NCBI GenBank assembly: GCA_905221605.1
Contig: CAJNDS010000326.1
Coordinates: 100,880-164,879 of the forward strand
Reading direction: 5' to 3'
DNA from: Symbiodinium natans
Lineage: Eukaryota > Sar > Dinophyceae > Suessiales > Symbiodiniaceae
DNA: 64,000 nt
A program made the position numbers and the translations under genes. This document shows positions 21,601 to 33,600 of this stretch, one piece after another; the first letter of the stretch is position 1, and the number at the start of each line of letters is the position of its first letter. The notes beneath the pieces are model-generated. The model was not told the origin of the DNA. It saw nothing but the letters and a program-made list of their open reading frames with translations, and ran no database searches.

Positions 21601-24600
21601 AAATGCAGAGCCGCGGCCCGCGACCTGGGCCTTCAAGAATCGGCACGCTGGGCATCGCTTGGCGGTTTAGGGGGGGTTTAGGGTTTTGGGTTGAGGGTCT
21701 ATAGGGTTTAGAGCATAGGGGCTTTAGGGCTTTAGGGTTTCGGGTGTTTTGGTAAAGCGGTATGTGAGGGCCCACCCCAGAATGAAAGAACGCCAAGCTG
21801 TCTCAGGTGATGGTCTACAACTTCGGGGGTGGCCTGTGCAGCGGCTATGCCGGAAACCCCTACTTCAACGGCATGGGGCCCAGCATTTCGTCGGTTTCGG
21901 GGTTGAGGTTTTAGAGTGGCTGGGTTTAGGGTTGAGGGTGGGATTCAGGCTTCGTGCACGTCGGAAAGGTTTCCTGATAGAACCCACCAAGCCATAAGGG
22001 TGCCTTTTCTTCTTTTGGCTATGTCGGGGGAACCGCAGTGCTCGGAATCTCATGGCTTCCATGCAGCTCCAGCACCGCAGCACAAAGATCGACTTCACAA
22101 AACATGCCGTTTGAGTGTTCGGGAGGTGATGCCCTCGTTTTTTGAAGCGTTCATGTCCTTGGCCTTGTTAAAGCCTGCAACAACCTGAGCCCAGAACAAC
22201 CTGAGCCACCTCAGCCCCTTGCCACCCCCCCCGCCCTTCAGAGGCTCCGCTTTCGCCATCGAGCACGGCGTTATCGTGTGGAGCTCATCTTCTGAGTTTC
22301 TGTTGCCCCCTTGTGCGCAAGATCCCCCCCCCTCGCAAAGAGGCTCAAAAGCCCACCGTTGAAGCTCTGAAGCGCTAAATGCTACCGCTGCTAGTCTTGA
22401 TTCCACCACCCACATCCCGGATCTTAGCGACCTGTAGTGACATGTCTTGTAGAACAGAGGCATCAGGTTTGTGAGCGTAAATCTCGAACCCTTGCCACAC
22501 CCACGACAGTTCGCGCCCTGGGAACTCCAGCCCCCCTGAGCCCCGGAAGTTGTTGGCTGCTTTCAAAGGGGGGCCCCCCCAAAAAATCCGAAGCAGTATC
22601 AGCGGTCTCAACAAACCCAAGGCCACCCAAGCATCTCTCCAGGGCACCTTAGGCTCCAAGAGCCCCCAGGGCTGTCAGCCGTAAAAACCCCGCTGGTAAG
22701 GCCTGGACCCTCTGGACTTTGAGCATCCACACTAACACGAAACCCTGAACGTGTAGGCTTTGCGGCCATGAGCCTTGTTCTCAAGAGACCCTAGAAGGTC
22801 CCTAGAAACCCTAAAGCCTGCGTGAAGCCATTGAAAGCATACGCCCTCAGAGGTCGTCACGGTGTCTTACCGCCTGGGAGCCCTGGGCTTCCTCGTCAGC
22901 GACGACTTCGACGGCCCGGGCAACGGTGGCATGCGCCTGGACTCTGAGGGCTTTCAGAGGGGCCCCTTTTCTAAGGGGATCTTCGGAGCGCCCTTGAATC
23001 CGAAGACATTGCCATCGGACATGTGGTGTGCACCGTTGGTCGCTTAAGGGTTGAGAGCCAGGGGGCATAGGCTTGTGTACTTTTTTGGTCTGAGGGGGTT
23101 GTAAAGGATTCCTTCTGGATTGCTAGGATCGGTTTTGTTGATCGGGCTGTGCAGGTGTAGTATTTAGCATCTAGCGGCTTTTTGCACGCGCGCGCGCGCG
23201 GGCGCGCGGGGATGTTCCTTGAAAGCTGCAGGACCCTCAGCCTCTCAAAAACCAGGCTCGCAAGCCCCCAGCCGACAAGGAACGGCATCCGCGACATCGC
23301 GACGGCCCTACGCTGGCTGCAGAGGCGTTCTCTTGTGCTTGAGTCTGTGGACGTCCTCACAACCTAGTTATTTAGCCTCATATCTCAAGTGCATAAGTTC
23401 TGAGCCTTGACAACCTTGAGGCCGAATCCCTTAACCCTCTTGTGTAGCTAGGGGTTTAGGCTTCTGGATCTGGGGCTCGTGCTCGCATGGCCAGAATGAC
23501 TGTGGCAGCTTCACACCGGTTTTGAGGTCTAGGCCTTTCTGGTTTCGGAGATCACAGACTGTCATGGGCGTTTTTCCGTTGCTGATGCAACTTCACAAGA
23601 GGAGGAAGCCGCATGATCAGGAGCTTTGTCTAAGTTGCCCTTGCTTTTGAATGTGAGCCCCATTCCACCTTGTGTCGTGCTACGCCCCTAAGCTCCTCCA
23701 CGCGGCTCAGGTTCGTTCCCCACTTCGGCGGCGGCTTGGCGGCTATCCGGTGGGCTAGAAGGGTTTAGGGTTTAGGGTTTCGGGTTTAGGGTTTAGGGTT
23801 TAGGGGAAGGATTTAGGGTTTCGGGTCTAGGGTTCAACGAGTCAATGATGAAGTAGATGTCGTGGTATTTGAAGAGCTGGAGATGGAGTCAGGGGGGGCC
23901 CTTCGGAGGGCAAAAGAGACCTGGAGGCCTGAACCTTCGAGCTGAGTAGGGGAGCTTGCGAGCTTCGAATCTCTTGTACCCTAAACCCTGAACCCTGAAC
24001 CCTGAACCCTGAACCCTGAACCCTGAACCCTGAACCCTAAACCCTTACGATTTGCTCAGCAAGGTGATCCCAACCGTGTGACGCTCTTTGGCCAGAGCTT
24101 CCTGGCTGTTCCTGGCTTTACGCATGTTGACCCTCTCTGTTCAAGAGGTCCCCCAACCTAACGCCCGCCAACCCCCTGCATCCCTTACCTGAGCGAGCTT
24201 CCCCAGATCACTGCGCGCCCTAAAGCTTATCGACAGTCCGGAACCCTAAAAGCCTTTAGAGCCCCAACACCTAAATGCACTTAAATGCCCTAGAGCCCGA
24301 GGTTCCGGCTCCTACGCCACCTGCACGCTGAGCGTCGCACCAGAAGCGAAGGGCTTGTTCCAGAGAGCCATCCTCCAGTCAGGCTGAGGGTTTTTCGGGC
24401 TTGGGTCGGGTATTTGGGTTGTCTTGGGGGTTCAGTGTAGGTTTGGGGGAGTCATGGGTTGGGGGTTTGGGGGTTCAGATCGGTGGAGCATAAAAGCGGG
24501 GTGTTTCGTGGGGCTCAGGGTTTAGGTTTAGAGTTGAGGGGTTGGGTTGAGGTACTTGCTTGGGGAAAGCTTCGGTGAGGTTCGCCCAGACTAAGACCAA

Positions 24601-27600
24601 ACTCGAAACCTTTAGAACCCCTTGCTCCCAATCGGCAGCCCTAAACCCAAATTAAAATTTCCAAAGCCCCAAAACCCTCCATGAGTACCGCAATCGGCGC
24701 AGGTCCGTAGCCATTTTGATCCATTTTGGCTGAAGAGTTGACCCTCAAGCTTCCAAGTTGGTTGCTTGGGACACGACCATACTACTTCAAGCGGCAGTGG
24801 TGTAGCTTGGTGTCCTCAATTTCTCCGTACTCTCCTTCGTGTCAGCCTTTTCAGTCTCTGTAATCAGAGCGATGGCTGCAATCTCTTACAGGTTGAGCAA
24901 CGCTCAGCCCGTTTCGGAGCTGCGTATCAGTGAGTGAGTGAGTGAATGGCCGCGCAACGACAGCTTGATGTGGACGAAGTGTTGTGGTCCGGCCTTCTGG
25001 CAACAGCTGGCTGCACCAATTCCAAGCATGACATGGGAGAGTGGCGTCGTGGGCAAGGGCCCTTGAAAAGATCGACATGACGGAGTTCGTCATGCCTGGC
25101 CTGTCTGTGCTGCTTTTTGCATCTGCGATGTAAACCAAGTGAGCAAGCGCACGCGGGTCGGGCCGGGAGTTGTGTGCGTGTCATCGTGAGAGACATCGTC
25201 GCGGCGCTGCTGCGCGAGTTGGTGGCTGTCCAAAAGCAAAGGTGCAATGCGGTGCTTGTCCTCCCCTCCCCTCCACCCCTCCTCACCCTCTCCCCTCCTC
25301 CCTCCTTCCTCTCCCTTCCCCTCCTCCTCTCCCTCCCTTCAGCTCCCATTGAGCCTGCCGCGCTTGCCTCAGCGCTCCTCGCAAACGCGCAAGGCGGAGC
25401 GGCCGCTGGACCTCGTCCTGTGTGCACGAGACATGCCCCTCGACCTGCCCGTCCGCTACGTTTTCAGGAACGGACACGCTCCAGGTGACCTCGCCCGCGG
25501 CCTTGCGTGCGACCAAGCTCAATCCTGCGCAGGACGAGCGTGTTCGCAAAGTACTCCTCAACAGCATCACCCATCCATACCGCTATGCAGCCATGCAAAC
25601 ATCTTGCTTGCTGGTTTGTGTGGTTCTTGCAGCGAGTGGATGCGGAACCAGTAGACGTACGTAACTGCTGCACCATTACAAAAGAGGATGCGAGAAAGAG
25701 AGAGTGTGAGTGTGTGTGTGTGTGAGTGAGTGATTGGTTGATTGAGTGAGAGAGAGAGGTGTCCCCTTCGCAAGGGACCAAAGCCTTAGCAGATGAGCAA
25801 AGTATCTGGAGAGTAAGCCGCCTGCTTTAGGACCTTCCCTCGAAACCCCAAATCTCCTTAACTCCCTCCCGAAGCCCCGAATCTCCCCAACTCCTCCTCC
25901 CGAAACTTCAAATCTCCTCGCAGGTCCCTGCTTCGGAGGCCCTCCAAACCGGGGCCGCTCGGCTGCAGCCACCTTAGGCTGGTGATGTGGCTTAGCTGTT
26001 TACTGTTTAGCTTTCTTGATTTTCGTAGATGTTTTGATGTTTCAGGTTTTTAGGGTCATGGGCTTGGCTTGGGCTTTGGTTTTCAGGTTTCGCATCTTGC
26101 TTGGGCCGACGGGTTCAGCGGTTGGTGCCCTGAACTTAATTTCATTTATCAGCTGTAGCAGTATGTGGTTCATGTAAATTATGTAGCCAACCAACAACGA
26201 GCCTGTCTGAATGCCCCAATCCCCCCCCCCATTGCTAGTTTCAAGCCCTAAACTTGTGCTTTGTTAAGGCGCGCCCGTTGCTCAGGCTGGGGCCCCCGCA
26301 ATGCCACCTATGGCCGGCGCATAACGTCGGAGGCGTCGTGCTTGGGGTTTAACATTGTGTGGAGGATGGCCAGGTTTCGGCATGTGAAACACGGTGGAGG
26401 CAGCTGGTAACGCACCAAGTACCATAGTGAATGGCTGTGGCAAGCAACTGATGTGTAGCTGTGGAAGGAACTCGTGCGAAACCCTGAGACAGCAGTCTAT
26501 GCCGAAAGGCTTGGGCCTAGGGGGATGCATTTTAAGATTCCGAAACCTCAGCTCGCTAGATGCAGGGCATCAAAGCTCACTGCCTTGTTTCCCTCAGCCC
26601 CTAGCATGATGATCAAGGCCTTGAAAAGAGCGTGTCCTTTACCTCGCCAGCAGAACAATGAGCCATGTAGATGTGCATTGGTGAGGGCCTGTACTATCGT
26701 GATAGAAAACGCCCACAGTCACACATCTAAATAGCCCCCCAAGTCGAGCTAAAATACGACCCCGTGCCCGGCCAGGTCATGCAGGCATTGAACGTGTCGA
26801 CTCTGCAGGAGCTGCGCAAGGTGCCCGCAGAGCAGGCGCTGACGCCGATTGAATGTGTACGTTCAGAGTTTCGCGGCTCAGGATTATCGAAAAAACATCA
26901 GTTTTCGGGATGAAAAATGTTGGGGGCGTGTGGAGGCTGAGTTTGATGAGGCTTTGGGTTGATGGTTTTATTTCCAGTTTTCCTGTCGGCTTCCTGATCA
27001 AGGGTTTTGGATTGCAGAACCTTAGACTTGTGTCAGGTTTGTGGCTTTGTTGCTCTGGGTGGGGGAGCTGATTCCACGCGTGACCCCGGAAAAGCAGGGT
27101 GCGAGTTGCATGGCTTTGGCATTGGCTGTCATAGTATGTTAGGGTATTGGGGCTTTGGGCACGTGACAAGCCCAAGAGACCTTAAGCCTCAATGCCCCTG
27201 AACCTGTGACGGCTCCAAAGTTGCGTATGGCTGTTCTTTCCTTCCACACCGGTGGTGGGCGGTTCCTGAGTCATTCGCTTTTTCCGCGCAGCTCTGGGCC
27301 CCTCAAGGCCTTTATTGCAATGGTTTAGGGCTTCAGGGCTTAGGGATGTAGGGTGTGAGGAAGCTTTGGATGCAGGGAAACCAGCCTCCCAAAAGAAGAA
27401 AGTTTCAGCAGCGTTTGAAGGTGCAGTGGCCCGCATACACCATGCGGCTCGGCCAAATCCTGAACGCAAATCCGGCAAATCCCAAGCCTGACTTACTTGC
27501 TTACTTTCTTGCTTACTTGCTTGGCTGCTTGCTTGCTTACTAACTGACTGACTTACTTACTTGCAAACTTACACACACACACACACATACCCAAACCCTG

Positions 27601-30600
27601 AATGCCCCACCCCCCACCCCCCCCTCCGCCCAACACACCAGGATTGGGGAGGCTACATTGTTTGTTTTGGGGTTTCGTGCAGTGCAGGTTTAGTTATTCC
27701 TGGGCGTTTTTTGGTACTTAAATTGGGAAATAGGGTTTACGGTCCAGAGATTGTGCCTGTTGCTGGTGCTTTGACATGGGTGTGATTTGTGTGTCCTTTC
27801 TGTGTGAATGACCTCGAATAGGTGATGTCACCCTGCATACGTGTCATGACGCTGCAACGGTGGGTGCTACTGCTAGCACTGCTGCAGGTCAGCATGCGCC
27901 AGCCCTTACGTGCACTCCCAACTCTTCAAGAGCTTCCCTGCACACCGTTACCAACAAAAGCTTTGGTGTTTCTGGTTTGGTTGAGGGTGCAGACCATTCT
28001 AAGGGCTTCTGTTCCTTGAACTGAGGGTGTAAGGAAGACAGATGTCTAGTGATTGAGCTCCCCAAACCCCAAAGCATACAGCAAACCTGCAAGTCTTAGG
28101 AGCGACCCTGCTGTGGCACCGTATTTCTCGGGCTACTTCGAGGAGCTAGAGATCTAGCGGGCTGCCGTGGGGTGTCTACATTTGATTTTGTCCAGGGGCT
28201 TAGGGCTCAGAGTTTCGGGCTCTTGGCTTTGCATATGTGGCGCTACGGGTGAACTGGAGCTCAGGGGCGTTTTTTCCAATGTTTTTGGTGCCGAGCTTCG
28301 GCTATAGGACTTCCTCGGCTTCCGACGATCCGATCTGGCACAGATGCCTAGCCCTCGGCCCTAAACCCCAAACCGTCTAACCCAAAGCCACCAATCCCTT
28401 CGCCACCCCCGCATTTAGACTACAGGAGTCGAAAGAATTACGAACAGTATTGCCTTTATAAGAATACCATAAATATTTAATGGCTACCGCCAGTGCCGCC
28501 GACCCGTCAACCTGATGCTCCGCGCAAATCGGACAAGAACAAGGATGGCAGGCCATCTTTCGACGAATTCGCAGAGGCAGGAGGAGAGTGAGCGCGTAGG
28601 TCGTCCGTAGCGGCGACGGGCCGCGTGCGCAGGACAAAATGATCTTCTTCCACGTCGCGCATGCACTCCTCTGCTCTGGATGGCTCGTTCGAGCGTGGGG
28701 CTGCTTCGCTGAATAGCGGCGGCGCTTCGCTGCTGCCGGCGCCGCGGCGGGGCCGCCTCGCTTGGACGCCGTTGGTTTCGGCGGCGATTGCTGACGTCTT
28801 CGCGATAGCGGCTTGCCGCCTGCGCCGCGCTTCCGGCTGCGCCTACTTTTCGAGGCTTTCGCCTTGTGCTTTTTGGTCGCGGCTGTAGCCGCTGCAGCAA
28901 TGGCACGCGCGCGCCCGCCCTTTCCCTTCGTTTGCGCGGGTCGTTTCCCTTGCGCTTTTGTCTGCTGGCAGCTACAGGGCGGGCGGGGGGGGGTCCGCGC
29001 CTGAGGGCGCAACGGTCTTGCTCGGGCCATGAGCCATGGGCGCGAAGGGCAGGAAGGGCCCTTTACAGTCAGCACGAAGCCAGCTCATAGAAAAGAGGAG
29101 CATGGGGCCAGGAGGGCCAGGGGGCATGGAGCCATGGGACCATGCGGCTATGGGGCCATGAGCCATCGGGGGGGAAGAGCGGGAAGGGCGGAGGGGGCGG
29201 GCATGCACTGGAGCCCTTTTATGGGACCATGGGGCGGAGCGGGCGGGAAGGGCGGGAAGGGCGGGAAGGGCGGGAAGGGCGGGAAGGGCGGAGGGGGCGG
29301 GCATGCACTGGGGCCCTTTAAAGTCAGCTTATCGAAGAGAGGGGCATGGGGCGAGGGGGCATGGAGCCATGGGACCATAGGGCCATGGAGCCATGAGCGA
29401 TGGGGGAAGAGCCCTTTAAAGTCAGCACACATGGAGAAAAGGGGCATAGGGCCAGTGGGCTAGTAGAGCGGGAAGCGGGAAGGGCGGAACCCTTCAAAGT
29501 CAGCTTATCGAAGAAAGGCGTGGGGCCAGGGGGGATGGAGCCATGGGGCCATGGGGCCATGAGCCAGGGCCCTTTAAAGTCAGCACAAAGCCAGCTCATA
29601 GAAGACAGGGGCATGGGGTCAGGGGGCTAGAGCCATGGGACCATGGGGCCATGGGGGCCCTTTTATGGGACCATGGGGCCATGGGGTCGGGAAGGGCGGG
29701 AAGGGCGGAGGAGGGGGGGGGGCATGCACTGGGGCCCTTTAAAAGTGAGCTTATCGAAGAAAGGCGTGCGGCCAAGGGGATGGAGCTATGAGGCCATGGG
29801 GCCATGGGGCCATGAGCCATGGCAAAAGGGCCCTTTAAACTCAGCGCAAAGCCAGTTCATAGAAGAATGGGGCATGGGGCCAGGGGGCTAGAGCCATGGG
29901 ACCATGGGGCCATGGGGCCATGAGCAATGCAAGGCGCGAACGGGTGGGAAGGGCGGAGGGAGCGGGTTGCACTGGGCTTTTATGGGACCATGAAACCATG
30001 GGGCCATGAGCCATGCGGCGAGCGGGCGGGAAGGGCGAAGGGCGGGAAGGGCGGGAAGGGCGGAGGGGGGGGCATATGGACTGGGCCTTTTAAGTCAGCT
30101 TTTTGAAGAAAGGGGTGTGGGGCCAGGAGGCATGAAGCTACGGGACCATGAGGCCATGGGGCCATGAGCCATGGCGGGGCGGGAAAAGCGGGAAGGGCAC
30201 AAAGCCAGCTAAAGAAGAGAGGAGCATGGGGCCAGGAGTGGGCCAGGGGGCATGGAGCCATGGGACCATGGGGCTATGGGGTCATGAGTCATGGGCGGGA
30301 AGGGCGGGAAGGGCGGAGGGGGCAAGCATGCACTGGGGCCCTTTTATGGGACCATGAGGCGGAGCGGGTGGGAAGGGCGGGAAGCGTGGGAAGGCGGGAA
30401 GGGCAGAGGGGGCGGGCATGCGCTGGGGCCCTTTAAAGTCAGCTTATCAAGAGAGGGGCATGGGACCAGGGAGCATGGAGCCATGGGACCATAGGGGGCC
30501 ATGAGCCATGGCGGGGCGGGAAGGGCGGGAAGGGCACGAAGCCAGCTAAAGAAAAGAGGAGCATGGGGCCAGGAGTGGGCCACGAAACATGGAGCCATGG

Positions 30601-33600
30601 GACCATGGGGCTATGGGGCCATGAGCCATGAGCAGAAAAACGCGAGAAGGGCGGAGGGGGCAAGCATGCACTGGGGCCCTTTTATCCTTTTAAAGTCAGC
30701 TTATCAAGAGAGGGGCATGGAGCCAGGGAGCATGGGACCATAGGGCCATGGGGCCATGAGCCATGGCGGGCGGAACCTTTGAAGCCAGCTCATAGAAAGA
30801 GGCGGGCGGGAAGGGGAAGGGCGGGAAGGGCGGGAAGGGCGGAGGGAGCGGGCAGCCCTTTAAAGTCAGCTTATCGGGGCATGGGACCATAGGGCCATGG
30901 AGCCATGAGCGATGGGGGAAGAGCCCTTTAAAGTCAGCACACATGGAGAAAAGGCTAGAGCCATGGGACCATGGGGCCATGCAGGCGGGAAGGGCGGAAA
31001 AACGGAGGGGGGCATGGGGCCAGGGGCATTGAGCCATGGGACCGCTTAAGCCATGGCAGGGATAGGGCCATGGGACCATAGGACCGCGGGAAGGGCGGAA
31101 CCCTTCAAAGTCAGCTTATAAAGTCAGCTTATAGAAGAGAAGGGCATGGGGCCACGAGGCATGGAGCCATGGGACCATGGGGGGCCATGAGCCATAGCGG
31201 GGTGGGCGGAGCGGGCGGGAAGGGCGGGAAGGAAAGCACTGGGGTCCAGCTTATCGAAGAAAGGCGTGGGGCCAGGGGGATGGAGGCATGGGGGGCCATG
31301 AGCCATGGGGCAAGGGCCCTTTATAAAGTCAGCACAAAGCCAGCTCATAGAAGACAGGGGCATGGGGTCAGGGGCTAGAGCCATGGGATCATGGGGTTAT
31401 GGGGGGCCCTTTTATGGGACCATGGGGCCATGGGGCCATGAGCCATCGGGCGGAGCGGGCGGGAAGGGCGGGAAGGGCGGGAAGGGCGGGAAGGGCGGAG
31501 GAGGGGGCGGGCATGCACTTAAAAGTCAGCTTATCGAAGAAAGGCGTGGGGCCAAGGGGATGGAGCCATGGGGCCATGGGGTGGGGCCATGAGCCATGGC
31601 AAAAGCTCAGCACAAAGCCAGTTCATAGAAGAATGGGGCATGGGGCCAGGGGCTAGAGCCATGGGACCATGGGCGAACGGGTGGGAAGGGCGGAGGGAGC
31701 GGGCATGCACTGGGGCCCTTTTATGGGACCATGGGGCCATGGGGCCATGAGCCATGGTGGGCGGAGCGGGCGGGAAGGGCGGGAAGGGCGGGAAGGGCGG
31801 GAAGGGCGGAGGGGGCGGGCATGGACTGGGGCCCTTTAAATAAGTCAGCTTATAGAAGAAAGGGGCATGGGGCCAGGAGGCATGAAGCCACGGGACCATG
31901 AGGCCATGGGGCCATGAGCCATGGCGGGGCGGGAAAAGCGGGAAGGGCACAAAGCCAGCTAAAGAAGAGAGGAGCATGGGGCCAGGAGTGGGCCAGGGGG
32001 CATGGAGCCATGGGACCATGGGGCTATGGGGCCATGAGCCATGGGCGGGAAGGGCGGGAAGGGCGGAGGGGGCAAGCATGCACTGCTTTACAGTCAGCAC
32101 GAAGCCAGCTCATAGAAGAGAGGAGCATGGGGCCAGGAGTGGGCCAGGGGGCATGGAGCCATGGGACCACGGGGCTATGGGGCCATGAGCCATGGGCGGG
32201 AAGAGCGGGAAGGGCTGAGGGGGCGGGCATGCCATGGGACCATGGGCCATGGGGCCAGTGGGCGGAGGGCCAGGGGCATGGAGCCATGGGACCATGCGGA
32301 GCCATGGTGGGCAGAGCGGGCGGGAAGGGTGGAGGGGGCGGGCATGCACTGGGGCCCTTTATGGGACCATGAGGCCATGGGGCCATGAGCCATGGCGGGC
32401 GGAGCGGGCGGGAAGGGCGGGAAGGGCGGGAAGGGCGGGAAGGGCGGGAAGGGCGGGAAGGGCGGGGCACGGACTGGGGCCCTTTAAAGTCAGCTTAAGG
32501 TGCGGGGTTACGCCGACGCCATGGAGTCTTCACGAGCGCCTCCCCCGCTCAAAGCTGGGGTCGGCGGATAACCCCCCCCCCCCCAAAGCCCTATTCTAGT
32601 TATTCAGGCCCCTACATTACACGCTTCTCTTGCTTCGGGGTTCAACCGCTCTTCGGTGCCCTTCCCTGTGCTGTGCAGGACCCCGGCCTCCTCCCAGCAC
32701 CCGCAGAGAAGCTTTCCGGCAAGTAGGGTTTAGGGTTTAGGGTTTAGGGTTTAGGGTTTAGGGCTTAGGGTAGCTTCCTTCGTAGTTCAACTGAGCTCTC
32801 TGGCCCCTTAGGGCCCTCAAGGTTTCATGCTGCCTCGAGGATCCCTCTAATCGCTCTTCTGCCCTCTCAGCTCCTGCAGCCGAGGGGCGAGGGCTTAGCG
32901 TTTACCCTGCCAGGTGCCCAACTTTTTTGTGAGAGCTTGTCGGTTTGGAGCTGCTCGTGAGTGTTTCGGTCTTCGACGGTTCAGGCCAGCCTGATCCGTT
33001 GCCCAAAGCCCCGCAGCAGGGCAACTTCGAGCCCCCCAAAACCCCAAGCTTCAGGGGTCGAGGGCCCCCCTGTCTTGCGGTCCCAAACTCGGCCAAGGAC
33101 ACTCTGGGCAGCGGGGAAGATCAATCCCCTCAGCGTCATTGCTGGCCCGCGAACCCAAAACCTTAAACACTAACAGCATCTGACTTTGAGACATTCAGAA
33201 GCCCGACATTGCAGCCCCCTCTCCCGTATCACGCAAGTCCTAAGCCCTCTCCCGTATCACGCAGGCCCTAAACCCAAGAACTCAGAGCCCCAAAGCCCAA
33301 AAGATCTCAAACACCCTGAACGCCTAAGCCCATAAGCTCAAACTCGTAAACAATACCAACTAAGCCCTAGAACCTCCACCGCCCCTCCGCCCCAACCCCC
33401 TGATTACCAATCACTGCCAAAACAACAAACACACTCAGAGATTCAAGCCCGAAGCTCGTTAAAACTTCTTGAGCGTACATGAGGGTGCCATGACCATGAC
33501 TGTTGGCGCTGCATGTTTCTCAGTGAGTTAACCAACGCCCCCTAAACCCCAAACCCGAAACCCGAAACCCGAAACCCCAAACCCTAAACCCCAAACCCCA

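Larger units (their letters stand above)
24736..25780 (+). pseudogene. Retrocopy of a trans-spliced mRNA, decayed
   Basis: Downstream of the relic the sequence lacks telomeric repeats. An ATG at 24872 (MAAISYRLSNAQ...) runs only 22 codons to a TGA inside a GTGA microsatellite (24927-24944). Protein-like frames continue in other phases (for example LDVDEVLWSGLLATAGC from about 24945). A pyrimidine tract and a GT/GAGT microsatellite follow. The 3' end is not defined. Source gene not recognised. Confidence 0.5.

Noticed and set aside
25247-25654. 135-codon + frame
   Set aside because: The first half is a CCTCCCCT tract; overlapping frames on both strands are equally open.
28377-29075. 232-codon minus-strand Arg/Ala-rich frame
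   Set aside because: Low-complexity basic peptide beside a satellite, no domain, opposite to all supported exons; kept only as a repeat-like block.
32506-32566. Exon reading VRGYADAMESSRAPPPLK
   Set aside because: It does not fit the esterase order or phase between PYFSGYFE and DPGLLPAP, which join directly in phase.
28972-32600. Dozens of frames of 60-190 codons rich in Gly, His, Pro, Met
   Set aside because: All are translations of the CCATGG/GGCGGGAA composite satellite in different phases.
33483-33530. Esterase exon before DGTAAF (GAMTMTVGA reading)
   Set aside because: The phase left by the LPAP exon does not match and the frame that would fit is poor; the missing micro-exon remains unplaced.
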